Positions 36,041-46,913 of a DNA stretch of 64,000 nucleotides are shown here, piece after piece. The notes beneath the pieces are model-generated. The model had not been told where the DNA came from, ran no database searches, and worked only from the letters and a program-made list of their open reading frames with translations. Location of the stretch: NCBI RefSeq assembly GCF_012689525.1, contig NZ_CP051516.1, positions 2,666,001 through 2,730,000 of the forward strand, written 5' to 3'. The position numbers were made by a program, and so were the translations under genes. Numbering within the stretch: the stretch's first letter is position 1; the number at the start of each line of letters is the position of its first letter. Source of the stretch: Paraburkholderia aromaticivorans (lineage in GTDB: Bacteria; Pseudomonadota; Gammaproteobacteria; Burkholderiales; Burkholderiaceae).

Positions 36041-37369
36041 ATGCGCTTTGACGCCTCAATCGACCGCCTTGCCCGCAACGCCTTCCCTCAGTTCCGTCAA
36101 CTCACGACGCGCGTCTCCCGCGTCACGCTGCTCGCCACGCTTGTCGTCTGCGCTGTGCTGCCCGGCGAGGCGCGCGCGACGGTCGCGATGCTGCAACCCG
36201 CTCGCGTAGCCGCGGCCAACGAGCCGTTGCAGATCACGCTGCTCTACTCCGCCGACGACGCCAAACCCCTGACCCTCACCGTCCCGCCGACTATTCGCGT
36301 GACGCTGAGCACAGGCGAACAGTCGCCGCAGCCGCTCGATTTGCAGCGCGAACCGGGCGTGCCCGACACGTTGCATCTGCGGCCCGGCCAGTTCCGCAAG
36401 GTGCGTTTCTCGGCGCCCTGGCCGCAGTCTGCGCGTGGCGGGGTGCGCATCGATCCGGTGGGCTTCGATGCGTCGCCCGCGCTCATTGCGATCAATCGCT
36501 GACCGCAACAGGACGCGATCGCCGAGGCGGAACGCGCGGAAAGCCAGGCGACCACGCCCGCGCAGGCCGCGGCGACAGCAGCCGTGGTCGGCGGCCCGAC
36601 CGGCGACGCCATCGCGCCGCCCGGTGACTCGCTCGCAACCACGGGGCGCGGCGTGCTCTCGCACCTCTCCTACTACGATCCGATGTACATCGCCTTCGGC
36701 CACAACGGCGACACGAACGCACGGCTGCAACTGAGCTTCAAATACCGCATCCTGATACCGGACGATCTGCGCTCGAAGGCCTTCCTCGACAACCTGTACT
36801 TCGCGTACACGCAGACTTCGATCTGGGATCTGTCCGCCGATTCGCGGCCGTTCCGCGACACGACCTACTCGCCGCAATTGTTTTACTACGTGCCGGACAC
36901 CGGCTGGCAGAGCCCGTTCTTCACGCGCATGGGTTTTGCAGCCGGCGTTGCGCACGAATCGAACGGCAAGGCCGGCGCGGACTCGCGCAGCATCAACATG
37001 CCTTTTATCCGGCCGACCTGGGAATTCGGCGATCTCACGGCCAATCACCTGACCGTGTCGCCGAAGATCTATTACTACGTCGGCACGAGCAGCAACCCCG
37101 ATATCGCCGACTATCGCGGCTACGTCGACTTGCTGGTCAAATACGGCAGCCCGGACGGCTGGCAACTGGCGACCACGCTGCGCAAAGGCACCAAGCGCTG
37201 GTACGGCAGCGTGGATTCGCAATTCACCTATCCGCTCGCCAAACTGCTGGGCAGCGCGTGGGGCGGCTACGTGTGGGTGGGCTATTTCAACGGCTACGGC
37301 GAGGACCTGCTCGACTACAACAACCGCCAGCACTGGATCGCGCGGATCGGCTACAGCATCGCGCGCTGA
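36041..37369 (+). pseudogene. pldA: Outer membrane phospholipase A gene interrupted by an in-frame TGA
   Basis: The gene encodes an OMPLA-type enzyme that hydrolyses phospholipids in the outer membrane. Residues 1-153 comprise a signal region (LLATLVVCAVLPGEARA) and an N-terminal beta domain; the catalytic barrel follows in the same frame after one TGA codon at 36500-36502. Downstream, FAAGVAHESNGKAGADSRSI carries the catalytic His and Ser (HES) and the following Asn (SRSIN), and the barrel ends in ARIGYSIAR. There is no frameshift: one base change (such as GGA to TGA) explains the break. The stop is followed by C, a context known to favour readthrough, so some full-length product cannot be excluded. 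No good independent start exists for the second half (GTG at 36584 only). Confidence 0.8.
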
Positions 37370-37528
37370 TGTGTACGGGCGACATCGCGCGTCGAAGGTG
37401 GGGTCGAAACATGCGGCGGATGCTGCCAGGCGTGCGCGAACCGCGGCCATGCCGGTCGCGCACGGCGAGGTGCATCGCGCGCATCGGTTAACATAGCGGA
37501 ACTTCGCTTCTCCGCCCCAAGGTTTCCG

Positions 37529-37732
37529 ATGGTTTCGAATCTCCACGATCTTCCCGACAGCCCGTGCATCGGCGTCTGTTCCACGCTGTTCGACGACATC
37601 TGCAAAGGCTGCGGCCGCACCGCCATGGAAGTGTCCAACTGGGTTTTCCTGAACGACGAGGAAAAGCGCGCCGTATGGGTTCGCATCGAGCAGGAAGGCA
37701 CGGCAATGCGGTTTGCGAACGACAAGCTATAG
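37529..37732 (+). CDS. DUF1289 domain-containing protein
   Basis: 67-residue cysteine-rich protein of the DUF1289 family. The motif DSPCIGVCSTLFDDICKGCG supplies four cysteines suited to binding a metal or Fe-S cluster, followed by RTAMEVSNWVFLNDEEKRAV, which is also conserved. Function is unknown; members often sit alone or next to oxidoreductases. The ATG at 37529 has only a weak ribosome binding site. A bidirectional terminator follows, separating it from the convergent ompW gene. Confidence 0.85.
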   Translation: MVSNLHDLPDSPCIGVCSTLFDDICKGCGRTAMEVSNWVFLNDEEKRAVWVRIEQEGTAMRFANDKL

Positions 37733-37799
37733 ATTTGCTTGGCGGCTTCCGGTCGCATGATGCTTGCGGCGCTGGCCGCTCAGATTCAAACGTCAAAAG

Positions 37800-37832
37800 A
37801 AAACGCCGGGGCTGAACTGCACCCGGCGTTTT
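37800..37832. terminator. Bidirectional terminator between DUF1289 gene and ompW
   Basis: Perfect 11-bp inverted repeat AAAACGCCGGG / CCCGGCGTTTT with an 11-base loop. T runs lie on both outward sides, serving the two convergent genes. Confidence 0.8.
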
Positions 37833-37878
37833 CACATGGCAATGCCTGTTGGTCAAGCGCGCAAGCGGCGCGTGACAA

Positions 37879-38541
37879 TCAGAACCGCATCCCGACACCC
37901 AGACCGACCACCACCGGATCGATGCTCAAGCGGCCAAGCGGCTGACCGCCGAGCGAGGCATCCGTGTGCATCCAGATCTTCTTGATGTCCGCGTTGACGA
38001 ACAAGGACTTGGTGACCTGCACGTCGACACCGGCCTGCAACGCCGGTCCCCAACTGTGATTGGTGATCGAGATCGGCTGGCCGCCCGCGTTCAGGCCGTT
38101 GTTATAGAACAGCGTGTAGTTGAGACCCGCGCCCACATACGGACGAATGCGTCCTGCGTGATTGAAGTGATATTGCAACAGCAGCGTGGGCGGCAATACG
38201 TTCACGCCGCCGAGACCGCCGAGGTTCGACGTCACTTGATGCCGCGAGGTGCCGAGAATCAGCTCGACGCCGAGGTTGTCGCGGATCATGTAAGTCAGAT
38301 CCAGCTCCGGCACGATCGCGTTGTTCACGCCGACGTTGAGCGCAGTCAGCGATTGGGTCGTGCTCACGTTCGGCACGATGCTAATGGCGCGCAAACGCAC
38401 CAGCACGTCGCCGGCGTGAATGCCGCTCATCGCGTCGTCGCCGGCGGCGTGCGCCTGCGGCGCGAGCGCGCCCGCGAACAGCAGGCTCGATGCGATGGCG
38501 GCGGCTCTGATTCCGATTCTCTTCCTGAACGAGTGCTTCAT
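37879..38541 (-). CDS. ompW: OmpW-family outer membrane protein
   Basis: 220-residue eight-stranded beta-barrel of the OmpW family, which forms a narrow channel for small hydrophobic molecules. A signal peptide (residues 1-32, ending PQAHA) is followed by GDVLVRLRAISIVPN, the family's first strand. Later blocks are LTYMIRDNLGVELILGT, PPTLLLQYHF and KSLFVNADIKKIWMHTD, ending with the barrel-closing VVVGLGVGMRF (C-terminal Phe). The ATG at 38541 (KHSFRKRIG) is preferred to a longer frame from 38616 because the signal peptide begins there. A palindrome resembling an FNR/ANR site lies 60 bases upstream. Confidence 0.9.
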   Translation of the reverse strand: MKHSFRKRIGIRAAAIASSLLFAGALAPQAHAAGDDAMSGIHAGDVLVRLRAISIVPNVSTTQSLTALNVGVNNAIVPELDLTYMIRDNLGVELILGTSRHQVTSNLGGLGGVNVLPPTLLLQYHFNHAGRIRPYVGAGLNYTLFYNNGLNAGGQPISITNHSWGPALQAGVDVQVTKSLFVNADIKKIWMHTDASLGGQPLGRLSIDPVVVGLGVGMRF

Positions 38542-38600
38542 GTGCTTCCCCGCTTTGATTGTTTGCATGCGGGGATTGTCGAAGGTCTCGTCGCGCGGCA

Positions 38601-38618
38601 GGTTGACGCGTGTCAACC
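38601..38618. promoter_or_regulatory. FNR/ANR-like palindrome upstream of ompW
   Basis: GGTTGAC-GCGT-GTCAACC, perfect 7-bp arms with a 4-base centre, close to the FNR/CRP-family consensus TTGAT-N4-ATCAA (T to C at the fifth position of each half). It lies about 60 bases before the ompW ATG and overlaps the stop codon of the upstream nitronate monooxygenase gene. ompW is FNR-regulated in enteric bacteria; regulation here is inference. Confidence 0.45.
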
Positions 38619-39803
38619 CAGCGAGAATGCCCAGCGACCTGCGACAGCCGGTCGCGTCGCGCCCGTGAGCAGCAGTTCAAGCAGGTCGTGCACGCTGCGA
38701 ATCGCCGTGCCGAACGGCAACGCTTCGCGGCCGCGGAAGAACAGACCGTTCGCCACGTCGCCACGCAATGCCGCCGCGAGCCGCGTGTCGATGCAGAAGT
38801 GGCCGAACTTCTCGATACCGTCGCGCCAGCCGCACACGCTGAGACATTCGAGCGCGGTCGGGCAGACATGTTTGAGCGCGCCGACTTTCTCGCGGATCTT
38901 CGTTTCATGGCGCAAATAGCGCATCAGCCACGGCGTTTTCACGGCGCGCGCGGGCAGTCCCGTCACGCTGACGAATTCGACGATGTCTTCTGGCGTAGCG
39001 TCAGCCAGTACGCGCTTGAAATTCGGATGCGCGTCGCCTTCCTCGGTGACGGCGAACGGCGTGCCGAGTTGCACGCCGCTGGCGCCCGCGTTCAGCAACT
39101 TGCGCACGGCCTCGTGACTATTGATGCCGCCCGCGACGATCAAGGGCACGTCCTGACGGTTCAGGCCGAGCGAGGCGAATACCGTGTCGAGTTCTTCGAG
39201 GATGCAGAAGAAATCGAAGCGTCGATCGTGTTGATCGGCCAGGTTGTTGACGCCGAGATGGCCGCCCGCATGCGCAGGATGCTCGATCACCACCGCGTCG
39301 GGCAAACGGCCTTTTTTCATCCACTTCTTCAACACGAGCGCGACGCCGCGGCTGTCCGACAGAATCGGAATCAGCGCGATATCGTGGCCCTGGGTCATGT
39401 CCGGCAGATCGAGCGGCAAGCCCGCGCCCATGACGATCGCATCGGCACCGCTCTCGCAAGCGACGCGCACGTAGTTGGCTTGCGCGCTGACCGCTTTCAT
39501 CACGTTGACGGCGATCATGCCGCGGCCTTCGCTCAGTGCCTTGGCAGAGTGGATTTCGCGGGCCAGCGCGGTGAGATTGGCTTCTTCCAGCGTGGCCCGC
39601 TCGGGCGACTTGCGGCAACGTTCGATCAGATCGCGATGATGATGCCGCAGGTCGATACTGGCGATGGTGCCCAGCGCGCCTTCACGGGCGACGCTGCCGG
39701 CCAGCCGGTGCGCCGAAATGCCGACGCCCATGCCGCCTTGCACGATCGGCAGTAACGAGCGGCCGCGAATGACTAGCGGCGTGAAGGAATGAGAGGTGAG
39801 CAT
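38613..39803 (-). CDS. Nitronate monooxygenase / NAD(P)H-dependent flavin oxidoreductase
   Basis: 396-residue FMN-dependent TIM-barrel enzyme of the nitronate monooxygenase (2-nitropropane dioxygenase) family. The N-terminal LLPIVQGGMGVGISAHRLAG is the flavin-binding start of the barrel. VIEHPAHAGGHLG contains the conserved GGH region with the catalytic His, and VPLIVAGGINSHEAVRKLL with GASGVQLGTPFA forms the phosphate site. Its likely task is oxidation of toxic alkyl nitronates such as propionate-3-nitronate, though some relatives are quinone reductases. ATG at 39803. It precedes ompW on the same strand with 71 bases between. Confidence 0.85.
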   Translation of the reverse strand: MLTSHSFTPLVIRGRSLLPIVQGGMGVGISAHRLAGSVAREGALGTIASIDLRHHHRDLIERCRKSPERATLEEANLTALAREIHSAKALSEGRGMIAVNVMKAVSAQANYVRVACESGADAIVMGAGLPLDLPDMTQGHDIALIPILSDSRGVALVLKKWMKKGRLPDAVVIEHPAHAGGHLGVNNLADQHDRRFDFFCILEELDTVFASLGLNRQDVPLIVAGGINSHEAVRKLLNAGASGVQLGTPFAVTEEGDAHPNFKRVLADATPEDIVEFVSVTGLPARAVKTPWLMRYLRHETKIREKVGALKHVCPTALECLSVCGWRDGIEKFGHFCIDTRLAAALRGDVANGLFFRGREALPFGTAIRSVHDLLELLLTGATRPAVAGRWAFSLG

Positions 39804-39932
39804 GACTGGCCCGATGGCGGATTATCGAAACGTTGATAATCGTCGGTCGGGCGCAGCCTGCGTTGCTTCAGATCAATGAGTGGGCGAATGTCCAAGTCAT
39901 GTGTGCCCTTCTGTTGACACCGATCAGTCGAA

Positions 39933-41346
39933 TCACGCCTTGAATTGCATGGACTTGAGCTCGAGATACTCTTCGAGTCCGTAGACCCCGTTTTCGCGGC
40001 CGAAGCCCGACTGCTTGAAACCGCCGAACGGCGCGGCCATGTTCCACGTGCCGCCGTTGATATCGACCTGGCCGGTTCGAATCCGCCGCGCGACGCCGGC
40101 GGCACGCTCGTCGCTGCCAGCCCATACCGCGCCGCCGAGACCGTATGGTGAATCGTTGGCGATCCGAACGGCTTCCTCTTCGTCCTTGTAGGTCAGAATC
40201 GACAGCACCGGGCCGAAGATTTCCTCTTGCGCGATCGTCGCCTTGGGATGCACGCGACCGAACACGGTGGGTTTGACGAAGAAGCCCTTCGTCAAGCCAT
40301 CCGGCAAGCCCGCGCCGCCCGTCACCAGTTCGGCACCCTCCTCGATCCCCTTCGCGATGTACTGCCGCACGCGTGCCTGTTGCGCCGCCGACGCCAACGG
40401 ACCAAGACGGGTCGTCTCATTGCGCGGATCGCCGGCGACGTAGGCTTCGGCGGCCTGCTTCGCCAGCGCGCGTGCTTCGTCGTAGCGCGATTCGGGCACC
40501 AGCATGCGCGTGTGCGCCGAACACGTTTGTCCGGAGTTCAGAAAGCACGCGCTGACCGTGCCCTTGACCGCCGCGGCGAAATCCGCATCGTCGAGAATGA
40601 CTGACGCCGACTTGCCGTGCCACGCGCTTGACCGTTGCCGAAGCCAGTTCGGCCACGCGTTTGCCGGCGCGAGTCGAACCGGTGAACGAGACCATATTGA
40701 CCGACGGATGGCTCGCCAGCACTTCGCCTACCACCGGCCCATAACCGCTCACGAGATTGAACACGCCAGCCGGCAGCCCAGCTTCGTGGATCGCCTCGGC
40801 CAGCACGAACGCGTTCAGCGGCGCGATCTCCGACGGCTTGAGCACCACCGTGCATCCCGCGGCGAGCGCCGCCGCGACCTTCAGCGTGACCTGATTGAGC
40901 GGATAGTTCCACGGCGTGATCGCCGCCACCACGCCGACGGGTTCGCGCACCACCAGCGAATTGCCGACGCGTTCTTCGTACCGGAATTCGCTCGCGAGCT
41001 TCGCGTACGCACCCCAGTTGTAGACAGGGCCGCCGACCTGAATGGCGCGTGCGAGCTTCAGCGGCATGCCGACTTCGCCGGCGATCAAGCCGGCCAGTTC
41101 TTCGGTGCGCGCTTTCAGGTTCGCCGCGATCTTGCGCAGATAGTCGCCGCGCTCGGCAGCGGGCGTCGCGGCCCAGCCGTCGAACGCCACGCGTGCGGCG
41201 GCGATCGCGCTTTCGGCATCGGCCTCGACGCCTTCAGGGATGCGGCCCATGATCTCTTCCGTACCCGAGTCGATCACGTCGATGGTACCGGTGCCGCATG
41301 GCGCGATCCACTTGCCGTCGATATAGAGTTGCGCGTAGGTATTCAT
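39933..41346 (-). pseudogene. NAD-dependent aldehyde dehydrogenase, frameshifted by an 11-bp deletion
   Basis: The first frame (from ATG 41346, [20 protein letters not shown]) runs through [18 protein letters not shown] and [16 protein letters not shown], then turns to nonsense after TVKRVA. The second frame resumes with [10 protein letters not shown] and the nucleophile region [10 protein letters not shown], and ends [14 protein letters not shown] and [13 protein letters not shown] at 39933. Comparing with the expected coding text of VALELGGKSAS shows that 11 bases are missing at 40616/40617. The frame offset between the two halves agrees exactly with an 11-base loss. The deletion also removes LELGG, which holds the general-base glutamate, so even frameshifting could not restore activity. 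Confidence 0.88.
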
Positions 41347-41439
41347 GATGGTCGGTTCCTGACTGTGTCTCTGGAATGGTCTTCTATTCTAACCAGCACC
41401 TTTTGGGGAGGGCCGACGCGCGAAGCGCGCGCCATGAAA

Positions 41440-41466
41440 AAAGCCCGCTTCGAAGAAGCGGGCTTT
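41440..41466 (-). terminator. Rho-independent terminator of the ABC-F gene
   Basis: Perfect 11-bp inverted repeat AAAGCCCGCTT / AAGCGGGCTTT with a 5-base loop. On the minus strand it is followed by a T run (from AAAAA at 41436-41440) and lies 40 bases after the ABC-F stop codon. Confidence 0.8.
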
Positions 41467-41504
41467 GCGGTGCAGCTTGATGCGGCGAGCGATTCAGCCT
41501 TGCT

Positions 41505-43097
41505 TTACTGCACGCCTTGACTCAACAAGAAGTCTTCGTAATTGCCACCGAAGTCGTTCAACGTGCCATTCGTCTTCACTTCGATAACGCGATTCGCGAG
41601 ACCGCTCACGAACTCGCGGTCATGCGACACGAAAATCAGCGTGCCTTCGAACTTGTCGAGCGCGATCTGCAGCGACTCGATCGATTCCATATCCATGTGG
41701 TTGGTCGGCTCGTCCATCAGCAACACGTTGTGACGGCCCAGCATCAGCTTGCCCCAGATCATGCGGCCCTTCTCGCCGCCGGAGAGCACCTTGACCGACT
41801 TGCGGATGTCGTCGGCATTGAACAGCAGCCGGCCGAGCGTGCCGCGCACCATCTGCTCGTCGTCGCCTTCCTGGCGGTAGCCGTCGATCCAGTCCATCAG
41901 CGTGAGGTCGTCCGGAAACTCTTCGTACGTGTCCTGCGGCATGTAACCGATGTTCGCGTTCTCGGCCCACTTCACCGTGCCGTGATCGAGCGCGAGCTTG
42001 CCGAGCAGCGAGCGCAGCAGCGTGGTCTTGCCCGCGCCGTTCTCGCCGATGATCGCGATACGTTCGCCCGGCTGCACGCTGACGCTGAAGTCGTTGAAAA
42101 TCTGGCGCTCGTACTTCTTCGAGATCTTCTCGGCCACCACCGCGATGTTGTGCAGCTTCTTTTCGTATTCGAAGCGGATGAACGGGTTCTGCCGCGACGA
42201 CGGCTTGAATTCCTCGATCTTGATCTTGTCGATCATCTTCATACGGCTGGTGGCCTGGCGCGCCTTCGACTTGTTCGCCGAGAAGCGGCGCACGAAGTCC
42301 TGCAGGTCGGCCACACGTTCCTTCGCCTTCGCGTTGGCGTTCTGCTGACGCTCGCGCGCCTGCGTGCTCGCCAGCATGTAGTCGTCGTAGTTGCCCGGAT
42401 AGACCTTCAGCGTGCCGTAGTCCATGTCGGCCATGTGCGTGCAGACCTGGTTCAGGAAGTGTCGATCGTGCGAGATGATGATCATCGTCGAGTTGTACTG
42501 GTTGAGCACGTCTTCCAGCCAACGGATCGAGTTGATGTCCAGGTTGTTGGTCGGCTCGTCGAGCAGCAGCACGTCCGGCTTCGAGAACAGCGCCTGCGCG
42601 AGCAGCACGCGCAGCTTCCAGCCCGGCGCCACGTTGCTCATCGGGCCGTTGTGGTCTTCGATTGCGATGCCGATGCCGAGCAGCAGCTCGCCCGCGCGTG
42701 CTTCGGCGGTGTAGCCGTCGTACTCGGCGAACTTCGCTTCGAGTTCGGCGGCGTGCATGTAGTCGTCGTCCGTCGCGTCCGGGTTCGCGTAGATCGCGTC
42801 GCGTTCGGTCATCGCAGCCCACATTTCAGCGTGGCCCATCATCACGACGTCGAGCACGCGCACATCTTCGTACGCGAACTGATCCTGGCGCAATTTACCG
42901 AGGCGGATGTTCGGTTCGAGCATCACGGTGCCCGAACTCGGTTCCAGATCGCTGCCCAGGATCTTCATGAAGGTAGACTTGCCGCAGCCGTTCGCACCGA
43001 TCAGGCCATAGCGGTTGCCTCCCCCGAATTTGACCGAGATATTCTCGAAGAGGGGCTTTGGCCCGAATTGCATGGTGATATTGGCGGTAGACAGCAC
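41505..43097 (-). CDS. ABC-F family ATPase (YbiT type)
   Basis: 530-residue soluble protein with two ABC domains and no membrane part, matching ABC-F translation factors of the YbiT group that act at the ribosomal E site. Walker A motifs are [18 protein letters not shown] and [19 protein letters not shown]; Walker B motifs are [13 protein letters not shown] and [13 protein letters not shown]. The second signature is [14 protein letters not shown]. The basic interdomain linker (about residues 240-310) contains [19 protein letters not shown]. The GTG at 43097 ([11 protein letters not shown]) matches the usual N-terminus and has AAGGGA upstream; a longer frame to 43136 is unlikely. Confidence 0.92.
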   Translation of the reverse strand: MLSTANITMQFGPKPLFENISVKFGGGNRYGLIGANGCGKSTFMKILGSDLEPSSGTVMLEPNIRLGKLRQDQFAYEDVRVLDVVMMGHAEMWAAMTERDAIYANPDATDDDYMHAAELEAKFAEYDGYTAEARAGELLLGIGIAIEDHNGPMSNVAPGWKLRVLLAQALFSKPDVLLLDEPTNNLDINSIRWLEDVLNQYNSTMIIISHDRHFLNQVCTHMADMDYGTLKVYPGNYDDYMLASTQARERQQNANAKAKERVADLQDFVRRFSANKSKARQATSRMKMIDKIKIEEFKPSSRQNPFIRFEYEKKLHNIAVVAEKISKKYERQIFNDFSVSVQPGERIAIIGENGAGKTTLLRSLLGKLALDHGTVKWAENANIGYMPQDTYEEFPDDLTLMDWIDGYRQEGDDEQMVRGTLGRLLFNADDIRKSVKVLSGGEKGRMIWGKLMLGRHNVLLMDEPTNHMDMESIESLQIALDKFEGTLIFVSHDREFVSGLANRVIEVKTNGTLNDFGGNYEDFLLSQGVQ

Positions 43098-43180
43098 GGC
43101 GCGTCCCTTTGAATGTGATATCGGCGAAAAACCCAATATTTTAGCAGGTTATCGCGAAATCGACCCGCGCGCGCGGCGCG

Positions 43181-44290
<1,110 letters not shown>

Positions 44291-44463
44291 GTTCGAACCT
44301 CGTCGGATATCAGATTGAGTTGCGCGGACATGATAACGGCGGCGTCCCGCCACGGCATACCGGGCACGCCATGTGCGATATGAGTCGTCAATGCGAGGGC
44401 CGTCTGCGGCACTTCCGTTGCCTATACTTTTTGAACACCAACGAAGATCAAAGGAGGAAGTCC

Positions 44464-44670
44464 ATGTCCGAACACGTCTACAAACAGATCGAACTGACCG
44501 GCTCGTCGACGATATCGAGCGACGACGCCGTCAGCACGGCCATTGCAAAAGCGTCGAAAACGCTGCGCAATCTGCACTGGTTCGAAGTGACGGAAACGCG
44601 GGGCCAGATCGAAAACGACAAGGTGGCTTACTGGCAGGTGACCATTAAGGTCGGCTTGCGCATCGACTGA
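44464..44670 (+). CDS. Dodecin, flavin-binding storage protein
   Basis: 68-residue protein of the dodecin family, which assembles into a hollow dodecamer that binds flavin (riboflavin or FMN) pairs and buffers free flavin. Diagnostic text: VYKQIELTGSSTISSDDAV, the helix AIAKASKTLRNLHWFEVTET with the flavin-stacking Trp, and QVTIKVGLRID at the end. A strong ribosome binding site (AAGGAGGAAGTCC) precedes ATG 44464. It is monocistronic, followed by a terminator. Confidence 0.93.
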   Translation: MSEHVYKQIELTGSSTISSDDAVSTAIAKASKTLRNLHWFEVTETRGQIENDKVAYWQVTIKVGLRID

Positions 44671-44713
44671 TGCGCCAGCAGCCCGGCCGTCGGCGTTAAA
44701 ACCCAAGAAAAAA

Positions 44714-44738
44714 AGCTGCGTCCGTACTGGACGCAGCT
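44714..44738. terminator. Terminator between dodecin gene and the BMP operon
   Basis: Perfect 10-bp inverted repeat AGCTGCGTCC / GGACGCAGCT with a 5-base loop. The A run at 44707-44714 becomes a T run on the minus strand, so it mainly terminates the nucleoside transporter operon and can also stop dodecin transcripts. Confidence 0.8.
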
Positions 44739-44791
44739 CCTGAGCACAGCGGTTGCTGAGACCGCCGCCTGATCGACTTTCGACGACGGCG

Positions 44792-45886
44792 TTACTTCGG
44801 CAGCGTGCCGTCCACGCCTTCCACATACCAGTTCAGGCGTTGCAGTTCCGGATCGGTGAGCGTCTTGCCGGCCGGCACCTTTACCGCGCCGGACTGATCC
44901 TTGAGCGGTCCCGTGAACACATCCCACTTGCCGCCCGCCAGTTCGTCGCGCTTGGCCGCGACCTGCTTCTGCGCGTCAGCCGAGATCGCCGACGTGTTCA
45001 GATCCTCGAGGTTGACGGCCTTCTGCGGAATACCCCACCACACCGGATCGTTCTTCCACTTGCCGTCCAGCACCTGCTGGATCGCCGCGTTGTAATACAC
45101 GCCCCAGTGCGCGACCACTGAGCCGAGGTGCGCGTCAGGACCGAACTTCTTCATGTCCGAATCCCAGCCGAACGCGTGCACGTGCTTGGCCGACGCCGTG
45201 GCGAGCGTGGCGCTCGAATCGGTGTTTTGCAGCAGCACGTCGGCGCCCTGGCCGATCAGCGTTTCAGCCGCCTGCTTTTCCTTGCCCGGATCGAACCAGC
45301 TGTTGATCCAGATGACCTTGGTGTGCACCTTCGGATTCACCGAGCGCGCGCCGAGCGTGTACGCGTTGATGTTGCGGATCACTTCGGGAATCGGCACCGA
45401 CGCCACGAAGCCGAGCGTGTTGGTCTTCGTCACATAGCCCGCGGCGACGCCGGCCAGGTACGCGCCCTGGTACATGCGCACGTCATAGGTGCCGAAGTTC
45501 GGCGCCTTCTTGTAGCCGGTTGCGTGCAGGAACACAGTGTCCGGGAAATCCTTCGCGACCTTCAGTTCGAAGTCCTGATATCCGAAGCTCGAACCGATGA
45601 TGATCTTGTTGCCCTTGTTCGCCAGATCGCGGAACACGCGCTCGGAGTCGGCCGATTCCGGCACGTTTTCGATGCGCGTGATCTTGATCTTGTTGCCGAA
45701 CTTCGCTTCCGCTTCCTTCGAGCCCTGATCGTGCGCGAAGGTCCAGCCGGCATCGCCCGGATTGCCGAGGTAGACGAACGCGACGCCCGGCGCATCGGCG
45801 GCCCGCGCGCTTTGCGCGAGCGGCGCGGCGAGCGCCAGCGAGGCCGCGCCCCAAGCGAAAGCGGTCAGCAGATTTCTTCTCTTCAT
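44792..45886 (-). CDS. BMP-family ABC transporter substrate-binding protein (nucleoside type)
   Basis: 364-residue periplasmic binding protein of the BMP/PnrA family, which binds purine nucleosides or related compounds. A twin-Arg-like start (MKRRNLLTAFAWGAASLALA) and signal cleavage near QSARA are followed by GVAFVYLGNPGDAGWTFAHD, a family hallmark, and later IIIGSSFGYQDFELKVAKD, MYQGAYLAGVAAGYVTKT and VLLQNTDSSATLATAS. ATG 45886 has AGGAGAAAAC directly upstream. It lies at the promoter-distal end of an operon that starts with the ATPase gene at 49701. Purine-type cargo is inferred from the neighbouring deaminase and urate genes. Confidence 0.9.
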   Translation of the reverse strand: MKRRNLLTAFAWGAASLALAAPLAQSARAADAPGVAFVYLGNPGDAGWTFAHDQGSKEAEAKFGNKIKITRIENVPESADSERVFRDLANKGNKIIIGSSFGYQDFELKVAKDFPDTVFLHATGYKKAPNFGTYDVRMYQGAYLAGVAAGYVTKTNTLGFVASVPIPEVIRNINAYTLGARSVNPKVHTKVIWINSWFDPGKEKQAAETLIGQGADVLLQNTDSSATLATASAKHVHAFGWDSDMKKFGPDAHLGSVVAHWGVYYNAAIQQVLDGKWKNDPVWWGIPQKAVNLEDLNTSAISADAQKQVAAKRDELAGGKWDVFTGPLKDQSGAVKVPAGKTLTDPELQRLNWYVEGVDGTLPK

Positions 45887-45939
45887 GTTTTCTCCTGTCG
45901 TGTTTATCGAATGATGTGAAACGTGGGGTCGATGGTCGG

Positions 45940-46869
45940 TCAGCCCGCCGAGAAAAACGGTTTGCCCAGCGATGCCGGCGCATTCAGACGGATCGTGTTC
46001 GGATTGCGCGAGATCAGCACCAGCACGACGACCGTCGCGACGTACGGCAGCATCGCGAGGAATTGCGTCGGCACCGGCACGCCGATCGCCTGGGCGTAGA
46101 ACTGCAGGCCGGTCACGGCGCCGAACAGCAGAGCGCCGATCAGCAGACGCCCTGGGCGCCACGTCGCGAACACGACCAGCGCGAGCGCGATCCAGCCGCG
46201 GCCCGAGGTGAGCTGCTCCTGCCACAGGTGCAGATTGACGATCGAGTAGTAACCGCCCGCGAGCCCGGCCATGCCGCCGCCGAACGCCACCGCGCCGTAG
46301 CGCACGCCGATCACCGGAAAGCCGACCGAGTGCGCCACCTGCGGCGATTCGCCAACCGAGCGCAGCACGAGTCCCGCGCGCGTGCGGTACAGGAACCAGC
46401 CGATCACCGCGAACATCAGGAACGCGAGGTAGTCGAGCGGCGTGAGGCTGAAAAACGCGGGCCCGAGCACCGGAATCTTCGAAAGACCGGGAATGGTCCA
46501 CGTGTCGATGGTCGCGCGCACCGCCGCCGACGTATAAGGCTTGCCGACATACGCCGAGAGGCCGATGCCGAAGATCGTCAGCGAGAGGCCGGTGGCGACC
46601 TGATTGGCGAGCATGGTGAGCGTGAGAAACGCGAACAGCAGCGACATGGCAAGACCGGCGCCGATCGCGGCGAGCACGCCGAGCCACGGGCTGCCGGTGA
46701 TCGCGGTGACCGCGTAGCCGGTCACGGCACCCATCAGCATCATGCCTTCGACGCCGAGGTTGAGGACGCCCGATTTCTCGGTGACGAGTTCGCCCGCACC
46801 CGCGAACATCAGCGGAATCGCGGCGGTGACGGCGCTCGAGGTGAGCGAGCTGGCTTGTTGAATGTCCAT
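45940..46869 (-). CDS. Nucleoside-type ABC transporter permease (second permease)
   Basis: 309-residue permease of the branched-chain/BMP-associated class. It begins [20 protein letters not shown] and shows the conserved [20 protein letters not shown], which matches NupQ/YufQ-type permeases. Multiple transmembrane helices follow and a Gly-rich loop [18 protein letters not shown]. An in-frame TTG five codons upstream is less likely than ATG 46869. It lies between the other permease and the binding protein gene, with short gaps that indicate one operon. Confidence 0.9.
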   Translation of the reverse strand: MDIQQASSLTSSAVTAAIPLMFAGAGELVTEKSGVLNLGVEGMMLMGAVTGYAVTAITGSPWLGVLAAIGAGLAMSLLFAFLTLTMLANQVATGLSLTIFGIGLSAYVGKPYTSAAVRATIDTWTIPGLSKIPVLGPAFFSLTPLDYLAFLMFAVIGWFLYRTRAGLVLRSVGESPQVAHSVGFPVIGVRYGAVAFGGGMAGLAGGYYSIVNLHLWQEQLTSGRGWIALALVVFATWRPGRLLIGALLFGAVTGLQFYAQAIGVPVPTQFLAMLPYVATVVVLVLISRNPNTIRLNAPASLGKPFFSAG

Positions 46870-46913
46870 TTGGATCCGGCGCAAAAATCAGTGAACGATA
46901 AGCAGTGAGCGAG

